From assembly GCF_011046245.1 (NCBI RefSeq), contig NZ_CP049241.1:2620001-2684000 (forward strand): DNA of 64,000 bases, in the 5' to 3' direction. A program made the position numbers and the translations under genes. The notes under the pieces were generated by a model. It was not told the DNA's origin. It searched no databases and worked only from the letters and a program-made list of their open reading frames with translations. The stretch comes from Allorhizobium pseudoryzae. GTDB taxonomy: Bacteria; Pseudomonadota; Alphaproteobacteria; Rhizobiales; Rhizobiaceae. Below, in pieces: positions 8,907 through 16,747 of this stretch (positions are counted from its first letter, which is position 1; every line of letters starts with the position of its first letter).

Positions 8907-9020
8907 TCATACAACAGCCATCACCACGATGGCGAACAAGGCCGTTACGGATGTGACCACAAAGCCGAAGCGGACGAACATGCGACGGCGGTAATCACTC
9001 CCGGTCCAGTCATACTGCAT
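8907..9020 (-). CDS. Small single-pass membrane protein, 37 residues
   Basis: A short open frame with a clear ribosome-binding site (GGAAAGG, eight bases before ATG). The product starts with MQYDWTGSDYRRRMFVRF, a charged cytoplasmic-type head, and continues as one hydrophobic helix, VVTSVTALFAIVVMAVV, that reaches the stop. Arg-rich residues before the helix predict N-terminus inside. I do not recognise a characterised family. Positively charged head, single helix and good Shine-Dalgarno support a real small membrane protein. A longer in-frame reading starting at 9119 is possible but its extra part is not protein-like. Confidence 0.6.
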   Translation of the reverse strand: MQYDWTGSDYRRRMFVRFGFVVTSVTALFAIVVMAVV

Positions 9021-9173
9021 ATTGCGGCCTTTCCACCTGCCGCACCCGAGCTCGTCATGAACGGGCCGGTGGTTCCGGCGGACTGTGCATTCCGCCTCGT
9101 TTGCTAATATAGGCGGCAAAACCTGCGCGAGACTGGCGCCTGACGGGTTGCAAGTCTCCGTCCTTCGGGCGGA

Positions 9174-9953
9174 TCACCAGATGTTGCGCGACAGGCCGTG
9201 GAAGAGATAGGTCCAGACCGGCGGCGGAAAGCGCAGCACGGAGCGGCCGGACGGGCTGTAGGGCTGCGCCGTTCTGTCCAGCACGTTTGACAGAACCTCC
9301 ACCGTTGCTTGCGTACCTGCCGCCGTCAGCAGCAGCGGATAGGTGGAGATCGTGTCATCCGGCGCGGGCTTCACGCGGATCTCCGCCAGCGTCGCGCCGG
9401 TATCGGTGCCGGCATCGACGAGGTGCAGGGTCGCGCCGAAATTCTCCTCTTCGCGTTCCACGCGCGCCCAATAGCCGCCCATCTGGCCGCGATAGGCGGG
9501 ATTGATCCCGGCATGGAAGTTGACGACGGGGCAGGGGATGGCGGCCAGCGTGGCACGGGTCAGCAGCCGGCAGGAGATCGTCAGGACGATGTCCGGCTGG
9601 AGTGCCGCAATCGCGGCATGGGCCTGCGCATCATTCAGGGAGGAGACGCGGGTGACCGGGATGGAGGGATTTTCCTCGCCCGATCCACCGTAGGACGCGA
9701 GGATTTCTAAGGTTCTGCGGTTCGCCACACGCTTGCCGAAGCGTGACACGATCATTGTCGCCAGTTGTCCGAGCGCCGTCAGCCAGCCGAGCCGGCGGGC
9801 ACGCCTTTTCAGGAGTGTCGACTTTGATTCGTATCTTTCCTCGATCACGGCCATGTTGGGGAAATGTCGGGCAAGCGCGTTGATCATGACCTGCGGATTT
9901 TGTCCGCCCGCCGTCAGCACCACGAGTTTTGCGTTGGTGTTGTCCTGTCTCAT
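9174..9953 (-). CDS. Formyltransferase-family protein
   Basis: A 259-residue protein of the formyl transferase N-domain family (PurN, Fmt and sugar-nucleotide formyltransferases). The family triad is visible: Asn145 and His147 in VVNFHAGINPAYRG, and Asp184 in DAGTDTG. It therefore probably transfers a formyl group from 10-formyltetrahydrofolate. The acceptor is not evident: no adjacent sugar-nucleotide, siderophore or purine genes help. The N-terminal 100 residues are atypical and contain a basic stretch (LLKRRARRLGW). Start at 9953 follows GAGGACGG. The flanking genes appear functionally unrelated. Confidence 0.75.
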   Translation of the reverse strand: MRQDNTNAKLVVLTAGGQNPQVMINALARHFPNMAVIEERYESKSTLLKRRARRLGWLTALGQLATMIVSRFGKRVANRRTLEILASYGGSGEENPSIPVTRVSSLNDAQAHAAIAALQPDIVLTISCRLLTRATLAAIPCPVVNFHAGINPAYRGQMGGYWARVEREEENFGATLHLVDAGTDTGATLAEIRVKPAPDDTISTYPLLLTAAGTQATVEVLSNVLDRTAQPYSPSGRSVLRFPPPVWTYLFHGLSRNIW

Positions 9954-10050
9954 CCGTCCTCGCCAGATCCGTGTGGCAAGTGTCGCCGGTCGCAGGCAAT
10001 AAGTCGTTAACGAAGGGGAGGGTGTGTTCACATTCGCGTGGGCCGTCGCG

Positions 10051-10075
10051 TGAACTTTTTCGCTCCTCGAACGTT
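10051..10075 (+). promoter_or_regulatory. Possible EcfG-type (general stress sigma) promoter of the entericidin gene
   Basis: TGAAC at 10051-10055 and CGTT at 10072-10075 are separated by 16 bases, one mismatch from the alphaproteobacterial EcfG pattern GGAAC-N16/17-CGTT. It lies 59 bases before the entericidin start. Pattern match only. Confidence 0.35.
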
Positions 10076-10134
10076 CCAGTGCCGGAAACATGATTTCCAA
10101 GCGGATCTGGCTCAATTCTTCTGGAGTTTACAAC

Positions 10135-10290
10135 ATGGTCAAGTCAATCTTCGTCGTCGCAGCGCTCGCCACCACCATGCTTTCGCTGACGTCCTGCGGC
10201 AACACGATCCGCGGCATGGGGCAGGACACCGCCAACACGGTGAATGCCACGCAGGATGCCGGCCGCCGTGTCGAGAAGGCCGCCCAGTAA
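10135..10290 (+). CDS. Entericidin EcnA/B-family lipoprotein
   Basis: A 51-residue precursor with a short signal sequence and lipobox LTSC followed by GNTIRGMGQDTANTVNATQDAGRRVEKAAQ. This is the classic entericidin pattern: a small lipidated amphipathic helix on the membrane. In Escherichia coli the EcnA/EcnB pair acts as an antidote/toxin linked to stationary-phase lysis; in rhizobia such genes are common, usually single and stress-induced. Start ATG at 10135 follows CTGGAG. A strong terminator lies downstream and a candidate EcfG promoter upstream. Confidence 0.88.
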   Translation: MVKSIFVVAALATTMLSLTSCGNTIRGMGQDTANTVNATQDAGRRVEKAAQ

Positions 10291-10323
10291 CCTTTTCCTC
10301 GATCCTGTCCCTGAGGATCATCC

Positions 10324-10369
10324 ATGCCGCCTGCCGCCGCATCTTTGCGGTCGCGGGCGGCATTTCTGT
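10324..10369 (+). terminator. Terminator of the entericidin gene
   Basis: Long stem with outer arms 10324-10331/10356-10363 and inner arms 10337-10341/10346-10350, followed by TTCTGTTTG. It also faces the end of the convergent gene at 10374. Confidence 0.75.
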
Positions 10370-10373
10370 TTGT

Positions 10374-10724
10374 TCAGACGGGGGCCTTCGGGTAGGCCCG
10401 TTCCATGCCGCCGGAGCGAACGAGGCCCTCGCGGAAGGCCTGATAGGCCGGATGCTGGCTTGATTTTGCGGCTTCCATCAGACGGATCTGGATGCGCCCC
10501 GGCGCGCTGTTGCCCACCCATTCGCCGGTCTTCTGCAGCTTCAGCGAATTGAGGAAGCGGCTTTCCGATGCGCGGTCGAGGAAGAGGTGCAGTCCGTCGA
10601 GCAGGGTATCGTCCGACTTCGGGTTTTCCATCATCAACTGAAGCCAGGACTTGTTGTCGTCGGAGAAACCGTTGAGGGCGTCTGCGACGGATTCGCGGGT
10701 TCCGATGGTGGCCATGCTGCTCAT
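10374..10724 (-). CDS. Hypothetical protein, 116 residues
   Basis: Not recognised. The product starts MSSMATIGTRESVADALNGF and is a soluble, helix-rich polypeptide with no signal peptide, membrane segment or cysteine cluster. The centre (KSWLQLMMENPKSDDTLLDGLHLFLDRASESRFLN) looks like a packed helical domain. Start at 10724 is chosen because the upstream extension is compositionally unlike protein. It converges with the entericidin gene. Codon use matches its neighbours, so it is probably a real lineage-specific gene. Confidence 0.6.
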   Translation of the reverse strand: MSSMATIGTRESVADALNGFSDDNKSWLQLMMENPKSDDTLLDGLHLFLDRASESRFLNSLKLQKTGEWVGNSAPGRIQIRLMEAAKSSQHPAYQAFREGLVRSGGMERAYPKAPV

Positions 10725-10906
10725 GTTCGTCTCGCGTCTTTCTGTCCGCGATCTCCCCGCCTCATATTGAAGCCCTGCCTCCTGCCGTCGCCGCTTTGCG
10801 CGAAAGGAGCTGGGTTTGGAGATCACGTGTTGCCATTCCCTGCACAAAGCGCCGCAAGCAGCGCTTCGTGCAGTTTCCAGCCTTTCTCAGATCCGCCTTG
10901 TGTCAG

Positions 10907-10924
10907 CCTTGCCCGGGGGCAAGG
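10907..10924 (-). terminator. Stem-loop just past the betaine importer operon
   Basis: Perfect eight-base inverted repeat CCTTGCCC/GGGCAAGG with a two-base loop, four bases beyond the proV stop. There is no T run, so it may protect the 3' end rather than terminate. Confidence 0.45.
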
Positions 10925-10928
10925 CGGC

Positions 10929-11999
10929 TCATTCTGCCGCGAGGCTTGCCACCTTGTCGTGGTCGGCGGGCGTCACCATCGCCCCGATCAGGCTCTGGAG
11001 ATCGAGTTGCCCGACCGGCTTTCCCTCGCCGGTGACGATCTGGACGGTGGAAACGCCGGCGGCGGTCATGGCCTTTGCCGCCTCCTCCAGCGTCGTTCCG
11101 ATAGGAATCGGCATGCCGATCTGGGCGCTCCCCGGCGACGCCGCCGCAAAGGCCGTCATCACCGTCTGGACCTGGATCACCCGGCCTCGATTGACCTCGC
11201 GCACGAAGGAGGCGATGTATTCGTCCGCCGGGCTCAGCACGATCTCCTGGCCGCTCCCCTGCTGGATCACCTCGCCATCGCGCAGGATGGCGATCTTGTC
11301 GCCGAGCCTCAGGGCTTCGTCGAGATCATGGGTGATGAAGACGACGGTCTTTTTCAGTTCCGCCTGCAGGTCGAGCAGAACCGTCTGCATATCGACGCGG
11401 ATCAGCGGGTCGAGGGCCGAATAGGCCTCGTCCATCAGAAGGATGTCGGCATCGTTGCTCAGCGCACGGGCAAGCCCGACGCGCTGTTGCATGCCGCCGG
11501 ACAACTGGTTCGGATAATGGTTCTCGTAGCCGGAGAGCCCCACGCGGTCGATCCAGTGCTGGCCCTTCTTCGTGCTCTCGCTGCGCGGCACGCCCTGGAT
11601 GTCGAGGCCGTAGACGGTGTTTTCCAGTACGGTCCGGTGCGGCAAAAGCGCGAATTTCTGGAACACCATCGCTGTCTTGTGGCGGCGGAACTCCCGCAAT
11701 TCCTTCATGCTCATGCGGCAGACGTCAGTGCCGTCATAAAGAACCTCGCCCACCGTCGGCTCGATCAACCGGTTGATGTGGCGGATGAGGGTGGATTTGC
11801 CGGAACCGGAGAGGCCCATGACGACGGTGATGCCGCCGGCGGGCATGGAAATGTTGATGTCCTTCAGGCCCAGCACGTGGGCGTGCTTTTCATTGAGTTC
11901 GGCCTTGGACATGCCGTCCTTGACCGATTGCACATGCCTTTGCCCGTCCGGCCCGAAAATCTTGTAGAGGCCGCGAATTTCGATGCCGTGGCTAGCCAT
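10929..11999 (-). CDS. proV: Glycine betaine/proline-type ABC importer, ATP-binding protein
   Basis: A 356-residue ATPase of the OpuA/ProU class. Walker A is GLSGSGKS, the signature is LSGGMQQR and Walker B is ILLMDEAYSALDPLIR, the form typical of ProV and ChoV. After the ATPase core a CBS-type regulatory region (about 275-350, IPIGTTLEEAAKAMTAAGVSTVQIV) is present, as in osmotically regulated importers. The start ATG at 11999 overlaps the stop of the permease gene by 8 bases, so translation is coupled. The order binding protein, permease, ATPase on one strand forms a full importer for betaine, choline or proline betaine. The exact substrate is not readable. Confidence 0.9.
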   Translation of the reverse strand: MASHGIEIRGLYKIFGPDGQRHVQSVKDGMSKAELNEKHAHVLGLKDINISMPAGGITVVMGLSGSGKSTLIRHINRLIEPTVGEVLYDGTDVCRMSMKELREFRRHKTAMVFQKFALLPHRTVLENTVYGLDIQGVPRSESTKKGQHWIDRVGLSGYENHYPNQLSGGMQQRVGLARALSNDADILLMDEAYSALDPLIRVDMQTVLLDLQAELKKTVVFITHDLDEALRLGDKIAILRDGEVIQQGSGQEIVLSPADEYIASFVREVNRGRVIQVQTVMTAFAAASPGSAQIGMPIPIGTTLEEAAKAMTAAGVSTVQIVTGEGKPVGQLDLQSLIGAMVTPADHDKVASLAAE

Positions 12000-12900
12000 G
12001 CACCACCTCCGTGTGTTTCTGCAGGCGACGGCCAAAGGTCTGGCTGGCGCGGTCGAAGATGATGGCGATCGCCACAAGCGCAAAGCCGTTCATGAAGCCG
12101 AAGGTGAAGAACTGGTTGTTGATGGCCTGCAGCGTGTTCTTGCCGAGCCCGCCGACGCCGACCATGGAGGCAACCACGACCATGGCAAGCGACATCATGA
12201 TCGTCTGGTTGATGCCGGCCATGATGGTGGGGAGCGCCAGCGGCATCTGCACGTTCCACAGTTTCTGCCCCGGCGAGGATCCGAAGGCATCGGCCGCCTC
12301 CAGCACGTCGCGGTCCACGAGGCGGATGCCGAGATTGGTGAGCCGGATCATCGGCGGCACCGCATAGATCACCACTGCGATCAGGCCCGGCACCTTGCCG
12401 ATGCCAAAGATGACGACAACAGGAATGAGATAGACGAAGCTCGGCAGCGTCTGCATCACGTCGAGGATCGGGTTGATCACACCTTGGACGCGGTCGGAGC
12501 GCGCCATCACGATGCCGATCGGAATGCCGATCAGGATCGCGATCAGGGTCGAGACCGTCACGATCGCGAGCGTCACCATCGTGTCTTCCCAGAGGCCGAT
12601 GAGCCCGATCAGCGTCATGCCCAGCGCCGTGCCGATGGTGATCGCGACACTGCGGCTTGCCAGATAGACGATGACCAGCATGACGGCGAGCACGAGGATC
12701 CAGGGCGAATTGACGAAGAGACGCTCCAGTGCGTTGAGAAAGATCTGCAGCGGCTGCACCACGGCATCGATGAGGTGGGAATATTCCCGGACGAGGCCGC
12801 GAAAACCGTCGTCGATCGTCTTGCGCGCCAGGCGGATATAGGTGTCGCTGACGGCTGGAAAATTGCACAGCGCGTCCGGCAGGATGGAACAGGAGGCCAT
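11992..12900 (-). CDS. proW: Glycine betaine/proline-type ABC importer, permease
   Basis: A 302-residue inner-membrane permease of the ProW/ChoW type. After an N-terminal soluble region come membrane segments such as WILVLAVMLVIVYLASRSVAI, TVSTLIAILIGIPIGIVMA and LPSFVYLIPVVVIFGIG. The coupling (EAA-like) loop is EAADAFGSSPGQKLWNVQMPLALPTIMAGI. ATG at 12900 follows AAGGGGAA; a TTG one codon upstream is less likely. It overlaps the ATPase gene by 8 bases and is separated from the binding-protein gene by 163 bases with a stem-loop. Confidence 0.9.
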   Translation of the reverse strand: MASCSILPDALCNFPAVSDTYIRLARKTIDDGFRGLVREYSHLIDAVVQPLQIFLNALERLFVNSPWILVLAVMLVIVYLASRSVAITIGTALGMTLIGLIGLWEDTMVTLAIVTVSTLIAILIGIPIGIVMARSDRVQGVINPILDVMQTLPSFVYLIPVVVIFGIGKVPGLIAVVIYAVPPMIRLTNLGIRLVDRDVLEAADAFGSSPGQKLWNVQMPLALPTIMAGINQTIMMSLAMVVVASMVGVGGLGKNTLQAINNQFFTFGFMNGFALVAIAIIFDRASQTFGRRLQKHTEVVHG

Positions 12901-13017
12901 CAAATTCCCCTTCTTGGTCTTGTCGTCGTGCCGGGTGTCGCCAGCACCGTCAATCGGCGATGCGCTGTTCTGTCAGCGTTCGGCGGTTGCGGTCATTGCG
13001 GCGGCAAACGGTGGTTC

Positions 13018-13043
13018 GGCCCCGCGCCGGGGAGGGCGGGGCC
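13018..13043 (-). other. Intercistronic stem-loop between binding-protein and permease genes
   Basis: Perfect arms GGCCCCGC (13018-13025) and GCGGGGCC (13036-13043) just past the stop of the binding-protein gene. Such stems often stabilise the upstream mRNA and raise binding-protein levels above those of the permease. Confidence 0.6.
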
Positions 13044-13063
13044 AACGGCGTCCAGGGGACGGA

Positions 13064-14062
13064 TCAGAGCGCGGCCTTGATCTTGTCCGCGACATCCGGT
13101 GCAACCCACTTGGTCCACATGTCCGGATAGGTCTTGAGGAAGTGGCGTGCCCCATCCTCGTTCGTGCCCTGGTTGCCATCCATCCAGGCGAGCACCTTGC
13201 CGACCGTCTGGTTGTCCCACTGGCGTGTCTTGACATAGTCCATGGCGACGCCGGCCTTTTCGGAGAAGCTCTTTGTCACGACGGTGAAGACATCCGAGAC
13301 CGGATAGGAATTGACCTTGGGCGAAGGGCAATCGGGGATCGCCGTGCACTTGTCCCATTCGGCCTTTTCGTGCGGTACGCCGAACGAGAGGCGCACCATG
13401 TCGTATTTGCCGAGGATCGCGGTCGGAGCCCAATAATAGCCCAGCCAGCCTTTCTTGTTTTCGAAGGCATTGGCGATCGAGCCATCAAGACCGGCGGCGG
13501 AGCCGGTATCGACCAGTTCAAAGCCCGCCTTCTTGGCATCGAGTGCGCGGTAGAGATTGGCCGTCGAGACCTGGCAGTTCCAGCCCGACGGGCAGTTGGT
13601 GACTGCGCCCTTGGACGCATCTTCGGGGGCAGGGAAAAGTTCCGGATGCTTCAGCGCGTCCTGCACCGTCTTGATGTCGGGATGCGCGTCGGCGAGGAAC
13701 TTCGGGATCCACCAGCCTTCGACGCCGCCATCGGAGAGAAGCGGTGCGGCCTGGATCAGGCGGCCTTCGGAGATGGCCTGGTCGAGCGCGGTGCGGACCG
13801 CGTTGACCCACAGTTCCGGCGCCATGTCCGGCTGACTCTTTTCGTTCATCGAGGTGAAGGTCGGCATGGTGTCACCGGTGACCAGCGTCACATTGCAGCC
13901 GTATCCCTTCTCCAGAATGATCTTGTCGACATGGGCCGCCACACCGGCGGAGGCCCAGTTCATTTCGGCGATCGAAACATCACCACAGTCTGCCGCCTCA
14001 GCCGAGCCGGCCATGGCGTAAAGACCCGCAACGAGTGCGGTGGAAGCGAGGAGCTTTTTCAT
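13064..14062 (-). CDS. Glycine betaine-type ABC importer, periplasmic binding protein
   Basis: A 332-residue OpuAC/ProX-type binding protein. The signal peptide MKKLLASTALVAGLYAMAGSAEA ends in an AEA cleavage site. The mature part begins ADCGDVSIAEMNWASAGVAAHVDKIILEKGYGC. Aromatic residues that could form a cage for a quaternary ammonium group are visible (NWAS, ELWVNAV, GWWIPKF, GYYWAPT), as is usual for betaine binders. First gene of a three-gene importer operon. Perfect inverted repeats lie 81-138 bases upstream of the ATG and may be operators. Ligand could be glycine betaine, proline betaine or choline. Confidence 0.88.
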   Translation of the reverse strand: MKKLLASTALVAGLYAMAGSAEAADCGDVSIAEMNWASAGVAAHVDKIILEKGYGCNVTLVTGDTMPTFTSMNEKSQPDMAPELWVNAVRTALDQAISEGRLIQAAPLLSDGGVEGWWIPKFLADAHPDIKTVQDALKHPELFPAPEDASKGAVTNCPSGWNCQVSTANLYRALDAKKAGFELVDTGSAAGLDGSIANAFENKKGWLGYYWAPTAILGKYDMVRLSFGVPHEKAEWDKCTAIPDCPSPKVNSYPVSDVFTVVTKSFSEKAGVAMDYVKTRQWDNQTVGKVLAWMDGNQGTNEDGARHFLKTYPDMWTKWVAPDVADKIKAAL

Positions 14063-14142
14063 TGGTCTTAAGACCTCCCAGTCTTAACTTGACTTCATTT
14101 ACATCGGGCACACCAGATTCACGAAACAACGAGCCCTGATAG

Positions 14143-14161
14143 TGTTCGTGCATGACGAACA
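14143..14161. promoter_or_regulatory. Operator-like palindrome upstream of the betaine importer
   Basis: TGTTCGT (14143-14149) and ACGAACA (14155-14161) form a perfect 7-5-7 inverted repeat 81 bases upstream of the binding-protein start. Size and position fit a repressor or activator site; the cognate regulator is unknown. Confidence 0.5.
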
Positions 14162-14168
14162 TTACCGG

Positions 14169-14200
14169 TTGACGGGCCGGTTGAGCCCGGACTCCGTCAA
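14169..14200. promoter_or_regulatory. Second inverted repeat upstream of the betaine importer
   Basis: TTGACGG (14169-14175) and CCGTCAA (14194-14200) are perfect complements separated by 18 bases that contain CCGG twice. It could be a second operator or a folded leader. Confidence 0.35.
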
Positions 14201-14703
14201 GACCTGTCCGCGTAATCGGCGTCTGCCGGACTTACGCTTTGGTTGTGACAGTGGTTAAAGCCTACGGGTTCCTTGCGGAAAATCAACCTTTTCAGGCGCT
14301 TCTTCTATTAGCAGTGCGTGAAGTCCCTTGCGTTTGAAGGGATTTTTTCCTGTGATCTTTTGAGCGTTTGCCCGAATTCTGGGCAAGCTGCGTCCGTGTT
14401 TGATGGAGAAGATCAAGCTCGCGTGACTTGTCACCGTCCACGTTTGACAAGCGCTGTTCGAAAAGCGGCGCGGTTGCGCCATCGCAGGCTTTGGCAGCAC
14501 GCAAAAAAAAATTTGAGACAGGCGAAAAAAGATGCGGGAGCTAACGGCTCGGTAAGAAATGAGCGGGTATCAGTCGTGCGTGGCCAAGCCGCGAAGGCTC
14601 CGGATGGGTAGTGCGTCCCGGAGCCATTTTCCCTCTCCCGCTTCCTCGCTGGAGTGGCGCTTCAGAAGAGCTTGCGCGATGGCGCGCCGCGGCTCCTGTC
14701 TTT
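14201..14703. other. Non-coding stretch
   Basis: No convincing gene. Open frames here have poor codon use and no ribosome-binding sites. The only notable feature is an A-rich segment near 14501-14530. I see no tRNA or riboswitch fold. A small RNA cannot be excluded. Confidence 0.4.
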
Positions 14704-14847
14704 TCAACCGTGATTGCCGATCCGAATGAAACGTAGCCAGTGCCGGCGCGTGTCCAGCTGGCTGAGACGGCTTTCCGTCCGCGGTGCGGGTGCCTTGGAG
14801 CCCCAGGCGATGGTGATGCCGTCGCCTGACTTGAAAAGGTAGAGCAT
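14704..14847 (-). CDS. Possible 47-residue small protein
   Basis: A short open frame with a good ribosome-binding site (GAGGAA, seven bases before ATG). The product begins MLYLFKSGDGITIAWGSKAP and ends HWLRFIRIGNHG. No family recognised; no membrane segment. It is the only frame in this 1.2-kb gap with both a strong Shine-Dalgarno and a plausible amino-acid mix. Real coding status is uncertain. Confidence 0.4.
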   Translation of the reverse strand: MLYLFKSGDGITIAWGSKAPAPRTESRLSQLDTRRHWLRFIRIGNHG

Positions 14848-15253
14848 GGGTGTTCCTCGCGGCGTGCGTCTGGTCCTTCCAGCGCATCGTTGTTTGCGCC
14901 TCGGGGATACGCCTTTCCGGTTGTCTTTGTGCATGGAGACTGCGACGGCCTGCGTCGCAAATAGGATGATGCGATCTCCGTTGCCGTTTCGAACATTGAC
15001 AGGACGCGGCTCTTCGCGCAGTTTTGACAGACGGGCAACCGGTCGCCATCCCTCTTTCGATGGCGGCAGCGGATAGCAGGGGCTGATAGCCGCATGGGGC
15101 GGCGGGTTCCTTACCCTTCGCTGAGCCGGGGCCTGCGTCAATGCGCCATGATCAGCCGGGCGGCGACCTCTTGATCTACGAATTCGCCGCTTTTCATGGA
15201 CACGCTTTTGCGCAGGCCGGCCCCGCGTTTCCCTTCCCTTTGCAGGTTTCCCC
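14848..15253. other. Non-coding stretch before cobU
   Basis: No supported gene. I looked for a cobalamin riboswitch ahead of cobU and did not find a B12-box-like sequence in this segment. Confidence 0.4.
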
Positions 15254-15793
15254 ATGACATCCAGTCCATCCGGCCCGTCCGCCCGCAGGATCAGCTTCGT
15301 GCTGGGCGGTGCGCGCTCCGGCAAGTCGCGCTTTTCCGAAGATCTGGCCGACAAAACCGGCCTGGAACGTCACTACGTCGCCACCTCGCAGATTTTTGAC
15401 GAGGAGATGCGGGCTCGGATCGATCGGCATCGGGCGGATCGCGGCGAGGGCTGGGTGACGCATGAGGAACCGGTGCGGCTGGCGGAGGTCCTCGTCGAGG
15501 TCGCACAGCCCGACCGTATCGTGCTCGTCGATTGCCTGACGCTCTGGGTAACGAACCTGATGATGGCGGAGGCGGATGTGGACGCTGAGGGCCGGGCGCT
15601 TGTCGAGTCCCTCGCGCTGCTGTCCGGTCCGGTGATTTTCGTCTCCAACGAGGTCGGGCTCGGGATCGTGCCGGACAACCGCATGGCCCGCGCCTTCCGC
15701 GATCATGCCGGCCGCCTGCACCAGAATCTGGCGGCGGCGGCGGACGAGGTGTTTTTCATCGCCGCCGGACTGCCGCTGAAGATGAAGGGCTGA
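15254..15793 (+). CDS. cobU: Adenosylcobinamide kinase / adenosylcobinamide-phosphate guanylyltransferase
   Basis: A 179-residue bifunctional enzyme of the CobU/CobP family, which phosphorylates adenosylcobinamide and then adds GMP during assembly of the cobalamin nucleotide loop. Walker A is GGARSGKS (about residues 18-25). The [25 protein letters not shown] segment carries the family RIxxHxxxR motif, and [12 protein letters not shown] and [17 protein letters not shown] are also typical. Length matches the family. No other cobalamin gene lies in the window, so it is either a lone locus or the pathway is scattered. It converges on the TSUP permease gene with a 3-base gap. Confidence 0.95.
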   Translation: MTSSPSGPSARRISFVLGGARSGKSRFSEDLADKTGLERHYVATSQIFDEEMRARIDRHRADRGEGWVTHEEPVRLAEVLVEVAQPDRIVLVDCLTLWVTNLMMAEADVDAEGRALVESLALLSGPVIFVSNEVGLGIVPDNRMARAFRDHAGRLHQNLAAAADEVFFIAAGLPLKMKG

Positions 15794-15796
15794 GGC

Positions 15797-16582
15797 TCAG
15801 AGACCCAGAAAGATCCGGATCGGATGCGCCGGATCCGACAGAAGCTTTGCCGCCATCGCGATGCAGGAGATCACCAGCAGCGGCTTGATGATCTTCGCGC
15901 CGCCGCGCATGGCGAGCCTCGAGCCGATCTGCGCCCCGATCAGCTGGCCGACGCCCATCATCAGGCCGAGCTTCCAGAAGATCGCGCCGTTGATGGCAAA
16001 GACGCAGAGCGAGCCGAGATTGGAGCCGAGGTTCAAAAGCTTCGTATGGGCGGTTGCCTTCAGCATGCCGAAGCCCGCCAGAAGCACGAAGCTCAGCATG
16101 TAGAAGGAGCCGGCGCCGGGGCCGAAGATGCCGTCGTACAGCGCCACCGCCGGCACGGCAAAGGCGGCGAACAGGCCGGTCGTTAGGCGCCGCGTGCGGT
16201 CCTCGTCGGAAAGGTTCGGCTTCAGCGCAAAGAACAGCGCGATGCCGACGAGCAGGAAGGGGATGGCGGCGCCGAGAAAGCGGCCCGGCACATGCGAGGC
16301 GATGAGCGCGCCGACACCGCCGCCGACAAAGGCGATCAACGCCATCGGCACCTGCTCCTTGAGGTTCACGTGCCCGCGTCTCGCATAGGCGATGGTGGCC
16401 GATGCCGCGCCGAAAGGACCCTGCACCTTGTTCGTGGCGAGCGATTCGAGGGGCGGACGACCGGCGAGCAGCAAAGCCGGGATGGTGATCAGTCCGCCGC
16501 CGCCGGCAATCGAATCGATGAAGCCGGCGAGGATCGCCACGAGGAACAGGAGCATCAGGATCTGGGGGGCAAGGTCGTGCAC
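15797..16582 (-). CDS. TSUP-family (TauE/SafE) membrane permease
   Basis: A 261-residue integral membrane protein with about eight hydrophobic segments and the conserved family opening FLVAILAGFIDSIAGGGGLITIPALL, near-identical in pattern to YfcA. A second related motif occurs in the C-terminal half (GIFGPGAGSFYMLSFVLLAG), reflecting internal duplication. Members export or import sulfite, sulfoacetate, taurine-derived sulfonates or other small anions. No sulfur-metabolism gene is adjacent, so the substrate is open. I chose GTG at 16582; an ATG at 16555 would leave almost no residues before the first helix. Confidence 0.85.
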   Translation of the reverse strand: MHDLAPQILMLLFLVAILAGFIDSIAGGGGLITIPALLLAGRPPLESLATNKVQGPFGAASATIAYARRGHVNLKEQVPMALIAFVGGGVGALIASHVPGRFLGAAIPFLLVGIALFFALKPNLSDEDRTRRLTTGLFAAFAVPAVALYDGIFGPGAGSFYMLSFVLLAGFGMLKATAHTKLLNLGSNLGSLCVFAINGAIFWKLGLMMGVGQLIGAQIGSRLAMRGGAKIIKPLLVISCIAMAAKLLSDPAHPIRIFLGL

Positions 16583-16747
16583 GGGGGGCTCGCATGTGGT
16601 GAGAAGCGCGCTCTTCTGGCACCGCTCGCCGTCGCTGACAAGCCGTGCGGCCACGACATTCCGCGTCTCTGGTCTAGCGTTACACTTGCGTCTTGGCCAC
16701 GCGGCGTTATGGTGCGCCGCTTTCCAGATCCCGCAGGACACTTTCCC

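Noticed and set aside
14848..15253. Cobalamin riboswitch upstream of cobU
   Set aside because: I looked for the conserved B12-box sequence and the GCCACTG element on the plus strand and did not see them.
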